Counted from the stretch's first letter, positions 18,252 through 28,083 are shown. The stretch is 64,000 nt of DNA from G963665405 sp963665405 (GCA_963665405.2 OY762261.2:1302001-1366000), one strand, 5' to 3'. The notes: generated by a model from the letters alone, not told the origin. Translations and numbers: made by a program.

Positions 18252-18274
18252 GGGACGGGACAGGGGAGTATCGA

Positions 18275-19072
18275 ATGGTTCAGGTTCAGGACAACGCGAC
18301 GGAGCTGCGCTCGTTCTCTATCGAGCACCTGGGTCAGCTCGCGTCCGTGTACGAGAGAAAGACGGCGGACGAGGTGGTGCACTGGGCGCTCGACACCTTC
18401 GGTGACCGGGTCGCTCTGTGCACCAGCTTCCAGGCCGAGGGCATGGTCATCCTCGACATCGCCCACCGGATCGAACCCGACCTGAAGGTGTTCACCATCG
18501 ACACCGGACGTCTCCCGGAGGAGACCTACGACCTGATCCAGCGAACCCGCGACCATTACGGTATCGACATCGACGTCCACTATCCCGACCGCGAAGAGCT
18601 CTCCCAGATGGTCGGCAAGCACGGTATCAACCTCTTCTACCAGAGCACGTCACTTCGCCTGCTCTGCTGCGAGGCGCGAAAGGTCAAGCCGCTCAATCGA
18701 GCGCTGGAGAACCTGGACGCCTGGATGACCGGTCTCAGGCGCTCCCAGACGGCGATCAGGGAGGGCACCCGCAAGATCGAGGTGGACTCGGCCCACGGCG
18801 GTATCACCAAGGTCAACCCGTTGGCAGACTGGAGCAGCGAGCAGGTCTGGGAGTACATCAGAGCCAACGACGTTCCCTACAACGATCTGTACGATCGGGG
18901 CTACACGAGCATCGGATGCGCCCCCTGCACCAGGGCGGTAGAGCCTGGCGAGGATCCCCGTGCGGGCCGGTGGTGGTGGGAGAAGGGGATGCCCAAGGAG
19001 TGCGGCCTCCACCTCAGCCCCGGCTGGCGCAAGATACACCTCGTCCAGGAACGGAACGGCCAGGCTACCTAG
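18275..19072 (+). CDS. cysH: adenylylsulfate (APS)-type reductase, CysH family
   Basis: 265 residues. It reduces adenylyl-sulfate to sulfite with thioredoxin as donor. The cysteine set of the iron-sulfur APS-reductase branch is complete: LLCCEARKVKPL (CC pair), GCAPCTRAVEPGED (CxxC) and the catalytic KECGLH near the C-terminus. PAPS reductases of the enterobacterial type lack the CC/CxxC pairs, so APS is the likely substrate. The PP-loop region has LCTSFQAEGMVI. The ATG has GGGGAG 9 bases upstream. Expression is probably set by the leader peptide and terminator just before it; sat-cysC follows on the same strand. Confidence 0.95.
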   Translation: MVQVQDNATELRSFSIEHLGQLASVYERKTADEVVHWALDTFGDRVALCTSFQAEGMVILDIAHRIEPDLKVFTIDTGRLPEETYDLIQRTRDHYGIDIDVHYPDREELSQMVGKHGINLFYQSTSLRLLCCEARKVKPLNRALENLDAWMTGLRRSQTAIREGTRKIEVDSAHGGITKVNPLADWSSEQVWEYIRANDVPYNDLYDRGYTSIGCAPCTRAVEPGEDPRAGRWWWEKGMPKECGLHLSPGWRKIHLVQERNGQAT

Positions 19073-19243
19073 CGGCATGATCTCAGCTACCCCCCTTCCT
19101 AGCCTGTACGGACCGGGGACATAGCTTGCACATGTTCGGAGACATGGTGGACGCCCCCAGCGATGCCGAGCCGCGGCCGTTCCCGGCCCTGGTCAACCAT
19201 GTCACCGACGCCTTGGACTGGCCCCGATCCATGCCCAGGGCCT

Positions 19244-19249
19244 TATAAT
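19244..19249 (+). promoter_or_regulatory. candidate -10 element upstream of sat-cysC
   Basis: TATAAT 52 bases before the TTG start; no good -35 at normal distance. It may give sat-cysC some transcription independent of the cysH leader. The 229-base gap also holds a short family A remnant (GATCTCAGCTACCC, 19079 on). Confidence 0.35.
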
Positions 19250-19301
19250 TGGGTTTAGGAACCTGTTCAGGAGTCTATACAGACGAGCGGGAGGCGACAC
19301 A

Positions 19302-21059
19302 TTGACTGCTGACGACAAGACATCACCCCTGATCTCTCCCTGCGGTGGAGAGCTTGTGGATCTCATGGCACCCCAGGAGGACCTGGACGAGCTGAGGGCT
19401 CACGCTAACACCCTGCCATCGGTGCAGATCTCGGAGCGTGCCGTCTGCGATCTCGAGCTGATGGCCACAGGAGCTATGTCTCCCCTGGACCGCTTCATGG
19501 GGGCGGAGGATCACGAGCGTGTCCTCGAGGAGATGCGCCTGGTCTCAGGGCACCTGTTTCCCCTGCCTGTGACCCTGCCCGTCGAGCCGAACGCCGAGAT
19601 TGCGCTGGATCGCGAGGTGGCTCTACGCAATGCCCAGAACCAGCTCCTGGCGGTCATGACCGTCGAGGAGGCCTACGAGTGGGACCGGGACGACGTCTCT
19701 CGCAGGGCCTTCGGCACGACCGATGCGCGCCATCCCCTGGTTGCCGAGATGCATCGCTGGGGGAGGCTCAACATCTCCGGTCCGCTTCGTGTCCTCCAGC
19801 TCCCAGTTCGTCTCGACTTCCAGGAGATCCGGCTCACACCGGCGGAAACGAGGGAGAGGCTCGGGCGTCTCGGGTACAGTAACGTCGTCGCCTTCCAGAC
19901 CCGCAACCCGCTCCACCGCGTGCACGAGGAGCTCACCAAGCGGGCGGCCGGCGAGGTCGGCGGTGCTCTGCTGATCCACCCGGTCGTGGGGCTGACCAAG
20001 CCCGGCGACGTCGACCACTACACTCGCGTCCGGACCTACAAGGCGCTGGCCGACCGGTACTACGACTCCCACCCTGTGGTGCTCGCACTGCTCCCACTGG
20101 CGATGAGGCTCGCCGGACCGCGAGAGGCCCTTTGGCACGCCCTCATCCGCCGCAACTACGGCGCAAACCATCTGATCGTCGGGCGCGACCATGCCGGCCC
20201 TGGAAAGGACTCCAAGGGCGAGCCCTTTTACGGCCCCTACGACGCTCAGGAGCTTGTGGAACGCCACAGCGAGGAGCTGGGGGTTGGTGTTGTGCCCTTC
20301 CGCGAGTTCGTCTATCTGCCTGAGGAAGAGCGCTACGAGGAGGTCTCGAAGATCGCCGCGACCACGCAGACCGCCTCCATATCCGGCACTCAGGTCCGCG
20401 ACGAGTACCTGTCCAACGGCAGGGCGCTGCCGGAGTGGTTCACACGTCCGGAGGTCGCCGAGATCTTGGCCGACACCTACCCGCCCCGCCACAAGCAGGG
20501 GGTCTGCATCTGGTTCACCGGGCTGAGCGGCTCCGGCAAGTCGACTACCGCCGAGGCCGTTACCGTTCTCATCATGGAGCAGGGGCGGCAGGGGACGGTG
20601 TTGGACGGCGACGTCGTGCGGACTCACCTCTCCAAGGGGCTTGGCTTCAGCAAGGAGGACCGCGATACCAACATCCGGCGCATCGGGTTCGTGGCCGCGG
20701 AGATCGTGCGCCACGGCGGGATCGTGATATGCGCGGCGGTGAGCCCCTACCGGGCCACGCGCAACGACGTCCGGACGCTGGTCGGAGCCGACCACTTCGT
20801 CGAGGTGTTCGTCGACACCCCCCTGAAGGTCTGCGAGGACCGGGACACCAAGGGGATGTATGCCAAGGCCCGCCGTGGAGAGATCAAGGGCTTCACCGGC
20901 ATCGACGATCCCTACGAGCCTCCGGAGAACCCCGAGATCAGCCTCGACACCGTTTCCGTATCTGCCGAGGCCAACGCACGCCGTATCCTCGACTACCTGT
21001 CGGACCGGGGATTCGTCCGCAGGCAGGCGGTCTCGGAGGCACCGGCAAGCCGGAGCTAG
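19302..21059 (+). CDS. sat-cysC: bifunctional sulfate adenylyltransferase / adenylylsulfate kinase
   Basis: 585 residues in two parts. Residues 1-390 or so are a homodimer-type ATP sulfurylase that makes APS from sulfate and ATP. It carries QTRNPLHRVHEEL, which contains the HxxH motif, and IVGRDHAGPG. Residues about 395-575 are APS kinase: P-loop WFTGLSGSGKSTTAE, then DGDVVRTHLSKGLGFSKEDR and ICAAVSPYRATR. The start is TTG with GGGAGG 9 bases upstream. APS can go directly to CysH or be phosphorylated to PAPS by the fused kinase. PAPS would serve sulfonation, since the neighbouring reductase looks APS-specific. Confidence 0.95.
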   Translation: MTADDKTSPLISPCGGELVDLMAPQEDLDELRAHANTLPSVQISERAVCDLELMATGAMSPLDRFMGAEDHERVLEEMRLVSGHLFPLPVTLPVEPNAEIALDREVALRNAQNQLLAVMTVEEAYEWDRDDVSRRAFGTTDARHPLVAEMHRWGRLNISGPLRVLQLPVRLDFQEIRLTPAETRERLGRLGYSNVVAFQTRNPLHRVHEELTKRAAGEVGGALLIHPVVGLTKPGDVDHYTRVRTYKALADRYYDSHPVVLALLPLAMRLAGPREALWHALIRRNYGANHLIVGRDHAGPGKDSKGEPFYGPYDAQELVERHSEELGVGVVPFREFVYLPEEERYEEVSKIAATTQTASISGTQVRDEYLSNGRALPEWFTRPEVAEILADTYPPRHKQGVCIWFTGLSGSGKSTTAEAVTVLIMEQGRQGTVLDGDVVRTHLSKGLGFSKEDRDTNIRRIGFVAAEIVRHGGIVICAAVSPYRATRNDVRTLVGADHFVEVFVDTPLKVCEDRDTKGMYAKARRGEIKGFTGIDDPYEPPENPEISLDTVSVSAEANARRILDYLSDRGFVRRQAVSEAPASRS

Positions 21060-21107
21060 AGTTCGCGCCGAGTCCGGGCCGGCCCGGCGCCTCTCGGCCC
21101 TACCTTC

Positions 21108-24100
21108 CTAGTCCAGGACCCCAGTTTCTCTGGCGAAGCGCGCCGCCTCCGTGCGGGTCTGGACGCCGAGCTTTCGGTAGATATTCTCCAGGTGATACTT
21201 GGTCGTGTTCACGCTTATGGTCAGGCGCTGGGCTATCTCCTGATTGCGAGCGCCCGCGGAGAGCAACCGGAGCACGTCGATCTCCCGATGTGTGAGCTGG
21301 GGCCCCGGCTCACTGCTCAGCCGCTCGATAAGCCGCCTCGCGGTCACCGGGGGGAGCAGTGAGCCACCCTCGTGCACCGTTCGGATCGCCTTCATCAGGT
21401 CGTCCCGCCCGACGTCCTTGAGCAGGTATCCCCGTGCCCCGGCCCTCAGGCCTTCGACGATGTAGTCATCCTTGGCGTACACCGATAGGAGCAGGACCCG
21501 AGTCTTCAGACCGAGCTCTTGAAGCCTGCGGACAGCTTGCACACCGTCAAGGACGGGCATCTGGATGTCCATCAGCACGACCTCCGGCTTCAGGGTCTCG
21601 ATGAGCCCGATCGCCTGCTCACCGTCTTCCGCCTCGCCGGCAACAGCGAAGTCGTCGCTCCCGTCGAGCATGCTGCGGATACCCTGCCGCACTAGAGGGT
21701 GGTCATCCACGATGAGAACACCGATCTTTTTCGAGGTCGGTTGCTGCCGCGGCGTGGAGTCCGAAGGACTAGTCTGGACCTGAGAGTCTTCCTCGTCGGT
21801 GACATATGGAATCCGCGCCTCGACGCGAGTTCCGACGTCTGGCCCGCTATGGACCTCGAGTGAGCCGTCCGCCATACGAGCTCGCTCCTGCATGCTCGTG
21901 AGGCCGAAGCCTCCGCCGCTCGATGACAGCGTCCCGAGGGGCGCGGTTGGATCGAATCCTACGCCCTCATCCGATATCTGGAGCAAGACATCGGTGGCCC
22001 CGAACGAGATCCGAACCGCCGCCGTGGAGGTACCGGCGTGACGACGGACGTTGCTGAGCGCCTCCTGGACTATGCGGAAGGCGGCCAGCTCGTTGCTACG
22101 TTCAATCGACTCGGGCGGCTCCCCTATCACCTCCAGTGAGATGTGAAAGCCTTCCTGCTCGGCTCTGGCGATCTCCTGGCGGATCGCCTCCGATAGGCTG
22201 GCGGCCTCGAGCGATCGGGGCCGCAGGTTCCACACGGAGCGGCGCGCATCGTCCAGCGTCTCTTTGGCGAGTGCCTGCGCGGATCTGATCTGGGGATAGC
22301 CGGCCTGCCGGTCACCATTGTCCCAGGACATGGCGAGCCCTAGCTGGACCACTATGCCGGTGAGCGACTGGGCGAGGGTGTCGTGGATCTCCCTGGCGAA
22401 CCGGTTTCGCTCTTCGACCACCGCCAGCTCGCGCATCGCCTGCTGCGCCCGCTTGCGCTCGGTAATGTCGGTCACTACGGCCACCAGGCCCATCGGCTCG
22501 CCCGCGGCATCTCGTTCGACGGTCCCCCGAATCTCGACACTGACCCTCTCCCCATCCTTCCGGACGTACTCCTTCTCAAGTGGCGGACCCGATTCGCCCA
22601 TCACCGCGCTGCGTATGCGCCTCCGCTCCTCGTCGTGGTAAGCGGGAACCGTTATGTCCTCGATCGTCTTGCCCCTTAGCTCCTCCAGGTCGTATCCGAG
22701 CATGCGTGCGAACGCGGGATTTGCGTCGGTAATCGTCCCGCCCAGCTCCGTTCTGGCCACTCCATCGCTGAGGCTATCGTAGATGACCCGATACCTCTCT
22801 TCGCTCTTCCGCAGAGCCTCCTCCGCCCGCTTCCGGTCGGTGACATCCCTGATGACCGTTTGCACGGCCGACTTTCCCTGCAATTCGAAGGGGATGATAG
22901 TGACCTCGACGTTCTTGCGTTCTCCGTTATACACCATCGACTCTGCCAAGGGAGCGGTCATCACGCGACCCTGGTCTTTGAGTTCCCGGAACCTGGCTGC
23001 GACCGCTTCTCGATATTCGGGGGCGACCAGATCGGCCGATGCACGGCCAATGAGATTGCCTGGATCCGCCACACCGAGTAGCCGTGCGGCAGCCGGATTC
23101 GCAAAGGCGACTTTTCCATCGATATGGACGAATAGAGGGTCGGGGAGACGGTCTACGAGGTGGTGGTACCTTTCTTCGCTCTTCCTCAGAGCCTCCTCTG
23201 CCCGCTTCCGGTCGGTGATATCAATAACGAACGCCAGCGCTTTTGTGGCCTTGCCGTGCTCGTTCCGCTGGGCGACGGCGGACATTAGCACGTCTATCAG
23301 ATCGCCGTTCTTCTTGACCATCTGGTATCCGACTTCCCTGGCGAGCCCGGTCCGCGCGAATTCGGCTGCCCTCACCTCCAACCCATAGCGTCGTGATTCT
23401 TCGGTCAGGAAGTCTGTGGAGAGCCGCCCCAGTACCTCGCTGCGTTCGTAGCCCAGGGCCTTGAGCCAGTGTTTGTTGACGTCAGTTATGGTGCCCACCC
23501 CGTGTTCGTCTTGGTCCACTGCCACCAGCATTACCGGTGTGTTGTCGTAAAGGGAGCGGTACCGCTCCTCGCTCTCCCGAAGTGCCTCTTCGGCCCGCTT
23601 GCGCTCCGTAACGTCCCGGACGAAGCCCTGGAAGCCGGTAACCGTGCCGTCGTCGACAATAAGCGTTACCGTCTGCTCCGCCCACCTCTCCTCGCCGGCC
23701 CTGGTCCGGACCGGGAACTCCAGACGGGGTTCCGCGGCCCGGTTCCTAGACCGTTCCAGATAGAACCGCTGGACCCTGCGCTTCCATCGGGGAGCGACGA
23801 GGAAGGTGAAATGCTTGCCGATCAGCTCGTCCGCCGAGTACCCGGACATCTTCTCGGCGGCGGCGTTGGAATAGGTGAAGAAGCCCCTGGCATCGGTGGC
23901 ATAGACGACGTCGGCGGTCAGCTCGACCAGCGTTCGGTACCGCCGCTCGCTTTCGCGTAGTGCCGCCTCCAGCCTCTTGCGCTCGGTCAGGTCGGCGACG
24001 ACGGCGATCGTGCCCTCAACGGCTCCGTTTGCGTCGCGCACGGGCGCCGACCAGACTCCAAGGTCGACCGGCGATCCGTCACTCCTTTGGCGCCTGACCT

Positions 24101-24902
24101 TCCAACCCTCGAACGATGCCCCTTCCATCGCCTGCGCAAACTCCCTTTTCATCTCCCCGGAGGCGAGCACCGGAGGAGCTTTGCCGACCACCTCTTCCTC
24201 CGACCAGCCGAAGACCGCCTCGGCAGCGGGGTTCCACGTTCGCACCTTCGCATCTCGATCCAGGGCAATGATCGGCAGAGGGGAGGCTTCGATAAGCGCA
24301 TCCATCGCTTGCCGGGCCCCTCGGTCGGCCTCGGCCAGACGCTGCATCTCCCGATATTGCCGGATGACCAGGACGGCGACGGAGACCTGCTCGGCGACCT
24401 CCTGGGCTAGCGATAGCTCGTCCGGCCCGTATGCGCCGGCCTGGAAGCTGCCGAAGTTGAGGGTGCCGAAGCACTCATCTCCATCCCGGAGCGGGACGCA
24501 GACAATAGATCGGATTCCCTGGTCGAGAAGGGCGGACGCGACGAACTCCGGATCGCCCTCTATGTCTGCCTTGAACAGCCCCTCACCACTGGTAATTACT
24601 CCGCCTATAGTCGAGCCAGCGATGGGAATGACGCTGCCGACACCCCATTTGGACGCATGACCGGCCACGGCGCTGACGGTAAACGTCGGCTCTCGAGGAT
24701 TCGTCAGCGCGAGGCTTGTCCGGTCGTGGGGTAAGAGGTGCTCTATCTCGGACGACACCAGCTCGGCGACCTGCTCCAGGTCCAGCCTGGAGCTGATGCT
24801 CCTGATGATCCGGTTGTAGGTCTCCAGCCTGCACAGATGATCGCTCTCGTCGGTGCACCGGCAACGGTGATGCCCCTCGGTTACCGTATCTACGGCTGCC
24901 AT
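21108..24902 (-). CDS. one-piece two-component protein: GAF-(PAS)5-histidine kinase-REC-LuxR
   Basis: 1264 residues with no membrane segment. Order: a GAF domain (about 40-190), five PAS domains (about 205-830), HisKA_3 with the phospho-accepting His in REIHDTLAQSLTGIVVQLGL, a HATPase with FRIVQEALSNVRRHA and GGGFGLTSMQERA, a receiver (about 1055-1170; LIVDDHPLVRQG, VVLMDIQMP, YLLKDVG), and a NarL/LuxR helix-turn-helix (LTHREIDVLRLLSAGARNQE). NarL-type kinases and regulators are normally two proteins; here signal sensing, phosphotransfer and DNA binding are in one chain. The PAS set suggests a redox or small-ligand input. The ATG at 24902 has AGGGAGGTG 6 bases upstream, better than the open-frame start at 24950. 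A shorter paralogue is at 56084. Confidence 0.93.
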   Translation of the reverse strand: MAAVDTVTEGHHRCRCTDESDHLCRLETYNRIIRSISSRLDLEQVAELVSSEIEHLLPHDRTSLALTNPREPTFTVSAVAGHASKWGVGSVIPIAGSTIGGVITSGEGLFKADIEGDPEFVASALLDQGIRSIVCVPLRDGDECFGTLNFGSFQAGAYGPDELSLAQEVAEQVSVAVLVIRQYREMQRLAEADRGARQAMDALIEASPLPIIALDRDAKVRTWNPAAEAVFGWSEEEVVGKAPPVLASGEMKREFAQAMEGASFEGWKVRRQRSDGSPVDLGVWSAPVRDANGAVEGTIAVVADLTERKRLEAALRESERRYRTLVELTADVVYATDARGFFTYSNAAAEKMSGYSADELIGKHFTFLVAPRWKRRVQRFYLERSRNRAAEPRLEFPVRTRAGEERWAEQTVTLIVDDGTVTGFQGFVRDVTERKRAEEALRESEERYRSLYDNTPVMLVAVDQDEHGVGTITDVNKHWLKALGYERSEVLGRLSTDFLTEESRRYGLEVRAAEFARTGLAREVGYQMVKKNGDLIDVLMSAVAQRNEHGKATKALAFVIDITDRKRAEEALRKSEERYHHLVDRLPDPLFVHIDGKVAFANPAAARLLGVADPGNLIGRASADLVAPEYREAVAARFRELKDQGRVMTAPLAESMVYNGERKNVEVTIIPFELQGKSAVQTVIRDVTDRKRAEEALRKSEERYRVIYDSLSDGVARTELGGTITDANPAFARMLGYDLEELRGKTIEDITVPAYHDEERRRIRSAVMGESGPPLEKEYVRKDGERVSVEIRGTVERDAAGEPMGLVAVVTDITERKRAQQAMRELAVVEERNRFAREIHDTLAQSLTGIVVQLGLAMSWDNGDRQAGYPQIRSAQALAKETLDDARRSVWNLRPRSLEAASLSEAIRQEIARAEQEGFHISLEVIGEPPESIERSNELAAFRIVQEALSNVRRHAGTSTAAVRISFGATDVLLQISDEGVGFDPTAPLGTLSSSGGGFGLTSMQERARMADGSLEVHSGPDVGTRVEARIPYVTDEEDSQVQTSPSDSTPRQQPTSKKIGVLIVDDHPLVRQGIRSMLDGSDDFAVAGEAEDGEQAIGLIETLKPEVVLMDIQMPVLDGVQAVRRLQELGLKTRVLLLSVYAKDDYIVEGLRAGARGYLLKDVGRDDLMKAIRTVHEGGSLLPPVTARRLIERLSSEPGPQLTHREIDVLRLLSAGARNQEIAQRLTISVNTTKYHLENIYRKLGVQTRTEAARFARETGVLD

Positions 24903-25008
24903 TTGGTTCACCTCCCTGGGCGGTCCCATCTGAGAGTTAGAGGGCAGCACCGGTCAACCGCATCTGGAGACGGTGGGTATCTGTCCCACCCGCTTTTCTG
25001 AGGCGGAG

Positions 25009-25440
25009 CTAGCCCTTTATCTCGACCAGCTCTATCCAGTTGCCGTCCGGGTCTCGGAGGTAGCATCCCTTCTTGCCAGGCACCAGCTCGACGGGAGGGT
25101 TCAGCTTCCGAGCCCCCTGGCTGACGATCCGCTCGTAGGTGCTCTCGATGTCGTCCACCTCGAACGCGAGGTGGCTCGCGCCCAGGGTGTTCCGCTCGCT
25201 GGAGCTCCTGTCGGCGCCAGCGGGGTGGACGTACTGGATCAGCTCGAGTTTGTGGCCGTCCCCGGTCCAGACGTCCGCTATCTTCAGATGGGTGCCTTCG
25301 TAGCCGACCACCTGAGATATCGGCCCGCCCTCTCGCTCCCTGGTGTCGGCCACCGTCAGCCCGATGACGTCTCTGTAGAACTCGACGGCCTTCTCCAGGT
25401 CCCGCACGACGAAGCCTGTATGGTGGATCCGTGTGATCAT
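25009..25440 (-). CDS. VOC (glyoxalase/bleomycin resistance) family protein
   Basis: 143 residues, two beta-alpha-beta-beta-beta modules. The four typical metal ligands can be placed at IHHTGFVV, LELIQY, ASHLAFEVDD and WIELVEI (His, Glu, His, Glu). Family members include glyoxalase I, methylmalonyl-CoA epimerase and ring-cleaving dioxygenases; the sequence does not decide among them. The ATG (MITRIHH) follows GGGAGGAAAGG directly. It is divergent from the acylase gene, with 122 bases between them that carry a TATA-like element for each direction. Confidence 0.85.
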   Translation of the reverse strand: MITRIHHTGFVVRDLEKAVEFYRDVIGLTVADTREREGGPISQVVGYEGTHLKIADVWTGDGHKLELIQYVHPAGADRSSSERNTLGASHLAFEVDDIESTYERIVSQGARKLNPPVELVPGKKGCYLRDPDGNWIELVEIKG

Positions 25441-25562
25441 CCTTTCCTCCCTTGCGTGGCCCCTCTTACCGCCGGTGGGCCTTTGAAAGTATAGTAGGGT
25501 CGCGACCCTGGGCAACGGTGGAAGAAGACCGGCGCCGCGAGCCTCTGAAGGAGATATCTGCG

Positions 25563-27887
25563 TTGATTCCGATAACCGGCGCTGACCTGAAGTCCAGCCT
25601 CCCGGACACCTCCGGGACGGTCCGTCTGTCCGGTCTCGACGGGCATGTCGACATATTCAGGGACGGCTTCGGCATCCCCCACGTGCGGGCCGGCTCCGCC
25701 CACGACGCCTTTTTCGGCCAGGGCTTCGCCACGGCGCAGGATCGGCTGTGGCACATGGAGGTCGACCGTCGGAGGGCGTACGGGCGCTGGGCGGAGTACG
25801 CCGGGAAGCAGGGGCTCGAACAAGACATAATCATGCGCCGGTTTCAGATAGGCCGGTCGGTCCGGACCGACTACCAGGTGGTCAACGCTGATACACGCTC
25901 GATGATAGACGCGTATGCTGCCGGGGTCAACGCCTTCATCGAGACAACCGAGTCCCTCCCAGTCGAGTACGGGATCGTTGGCAGCCGCCCCGAGCCGTGG
26001 ACGCCGTGGGACTGTATGGCCGTCTACAAGGTGCGGCACATCCTGATGGGCGGCTTCGAGGGCAAGCTCTGGCGCGCGCGCTTGGTCAACGCTCTGGGTC
26101 CGGAGAGGGCCGCGGAGCTCTGGCAGGACGCCCATGAGGGACAGCTTCTGATCGTGCCTCCAGGTGCGGAGTACGACGGTCCTGTCGCCGATGCCCTCGA
26201 AGAGTTCGCGGCGGGCCTGACGTCCATATCGGGCCTCTCGAGCGTCGACGCCGGCAGCAATAGCTGGGTGCTGTCGGGCGGCCGGACGGCCTCTGGGAAA
26301 CCGCTGATGGCCGGGGACCCCCACCGCGCGTTGGACTCCCCAAACGTCTACTATCAGAACCACGTCTCCTGTCCGGAGTTCGATGTCGTCGGGCTCTCGT
26401 TCCCGGGCCTCCCCGGCTTCCCTCACTTTGGACACAACGCCCACGTCGCCTGGTGCGTCACCCACGCGATGGCCGACTACCAGGACCTCTACATAGAGCG
26501 CTTCAAGGATGGGAGCCCGGACGAGTATGAGTTCCGGGGCACCTGGAGGCTGGCCGATGTCCGCCACGAGGTGATTCAGGTCAGGGGCGGTCGTACGGCA
26601 GAGATCGAGGTCGCCACCACAGACCACGGGCCCGTGATCGCCGGGAACCCATCCACCGGCCATGCCATCGCCTTCAAGTACACCGCTACCGCTCAGGCCA
26701 ACCGTGGGTTCGAGTCGATGCTGCAGATGCTCGGAGCCACCTGCGTCGACGAAACGGAGGAGGCGATGAGGGGTTGGGTGGACCCGTGCAACAACTTCCT
26801 GATGAGCGACGTTCACGGCCACTTCGGCTATCTGACCCGTGGAAAGGTGCCCATCCGGACCATGGCCAACGCCTGGCTCCCGGTGCCCGGGTGGACCGGC
26901 GACCACGAGTGGCAGGGCTACATCCCTTTCGAGGAGATGCCGCGATCGAGGGAACCCCGGCCGGGCTACGTCGTGACCGCCAACAACCGGATCGCCGGGT
27001 CTGAGTACCCCCACCATCTGTCTCTGGAGTACGCTCCGGACTATCGCGCCCGCCGCATCACCGAGAGGATCGGCCCTCTAGACAATGCGACCGTCGACGA
27101 CATGGCCGCCGTCCACGCGGAACGCGTGTCGATCCCGGGCACCGTCTACGCGCGGCTGTTGGGGCGGATCGACCCGCTCGAGGGGAATGCCGAGAGGGCG
27201 AGGCAGCTCGTTGCCGCGTGGGACGGGTCGATGGAGCGGGACTCGGCCGCGCCGGCGATATACAGCGCGACCCGCAGGGCGCTTCACGAGACCCTGCTCC
27301 GGCATCTCCTCGGCCCGCTGGCGGAGGACGCCGTCTCCGCGACCGGACGCGGCGCGCCGTCGCACCTGCGCCGGCTGGAGGCCCGATTCGTACGGATGGC
27401 ACGAGCGGACGACAGGTCGCCGCTACCGGCCGGTGAGGACTGGAGGTCGTCGATGTCTCAGGCCCTGGTGGAGGGCGTCGCTTACCTCACGAACCTGCTG
27501 GGCGACGACGTGGAGTCCTGGACGTGGGGCAAGGTTCACCTCACCAGACCCCGGCACCCTCTGTCGGACTCGTTCCCGGACGCGGCCGAGCTGCTCGACC
27601 CTCCTTCGATCCCGATGGGTGGGGACGGGGACACGCCTCAGGCCGCCTCCTTCTCGCCGGCCGATCCATTCGCGATTACCAGCACGTCAGTGGCGCGCTA
27701 CGTCTTCGACACCGGCGACTGGAGCGCAAGCCGGTGGGTGGTCCCGCTGGGAGCGTCCGGGCATCCCGGAAGTCCCCACTACGCCGATCAGGCCCCCATC
27801 TGGTCCGAGGTCGGGCTTGTCCCGATGCTCTACGACTGGGCTCGCATCGCTGACGAGGCAGAGTCCCGCCAGGTCCTCGGCCCCTAA
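25563..27887 (+). CDS. penicillin acylase family protein (Ntn hydrolase)
   Basis: 774 residues from the TTG at 25563, which has AAGGAGATA 9 bases upstream. These enzymes hydrolyse amides, including penicillins, acyl-homoserine lactones and other N-acyl compounds. They self-cleave so that a serine becomes the N-terminal nucleophile. That serine is in DAGSNSWVLSGGRTASG, after about 220 residues of alpha chain. Supporting family patterns are HVDIFRDGFGIPHVRA at the start and GDPHRALDSPN after the cleavage site, and a late AANN-type motif (VVTANNRIAGS). No clear signal peptide is seen, although many relatives are periplasmic. The gene stands alone between a VOC gene and prfB. Confidence 0.9.
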   Translation: MIPITGADLKSSLPDTSGTVRLSGLDGHVDIFRDGFGIPHVRAGSAHDAFFGQGFATAQDRLWHMEVDRRRAYGRWAEYAGKQGLEQDIIMRRFQIGRSVRTDYQVVNADTRSMIDAYAAGVNAFIETTESLPVEYGIVGSRPEPWTPWDCMAVYKVRHILMGGFEGKLWRARLVNALGPERAAELWQDAHEGQLLIVPPGAEYDGPVADALEEFAAGLTSISGLSSVDAGSNSWVLSGGRTASGKPLMAGDPHRALDSPNVYYQNHVSCPEFDVVGLSFPGLPGFPHFGHNAHVAWCVTHAMADYQDLYIERFKDGSPDEYEFRGTWRLADVRHEVIQVRGGRTAEIEVATTDHGPVIAGNPSTGHAIAFKYTATAQANRGFESMLQMLGATCVDETEEAMRGWVDPCNNFLMSDVHGHFGYLTRGKVPIRTMANAWLPVPGWTGDHEWQGYIPFEEMPRSREPRPGYVVTANNRIAGSEYPHHLSLEYAPDYRARRITERIGPLDNATVDDMAAVHAERVSIPGTVYARLLGRIDPLEGNAERARQLVAAWDGSMERDSAAPAIYSATRRALHETLLRHLLGPLAEDAVSATGRGAPSHLRRLEARFVRMARADDRSPLPAGEDWRSSMSQALVEGVAYLTNLLGDDVESWTWGKVHLTRPRHPLSDSFPDAAELLDPPSIPMGGDGDTPQAASFSPADPFAITSTSVARYVFDTGDWSASRWVVPLGASGHPGSPHYADQAPIWSEVGLVPMLYDWARIADEAESRQVLGP

Positions 27888-27890
27888 CCC

Positions 27891-28037
27891 TGTCATTTTG
27901 AGCCGCAGCGAAGAATGTGGTGACGTGCAGGGCCTCCCACCCCCACACCCGATCGCGCTTCGCCCCAAAACAATGATTTCTGAGGGACGCGCTCAGACTC
28001 CCGGCAATCCCGGCTTGTCGGGATCTGCACACGCCAT
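27891..28037 (+). repeat. dispersed palindromic repeat, family A (copy 6, long form)
   Basis: Starts TGTCATTTTGAGCCGCAG, continues through CACCCGATCGCG and TCTGAGGGACGCGCTCAGAC, and ends CGGCTTGTCGGGATCTGCAC. Same extent as the copy at 13173-13308 but opposite orientation. It fills much of the 344-base gap before prfB. Confidence 0.7.
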
Positions 28038-28083
28038 GCCGCTGTCGTTCTGACCATGTTTCGGGGGTTCACCTGGTATGGCC

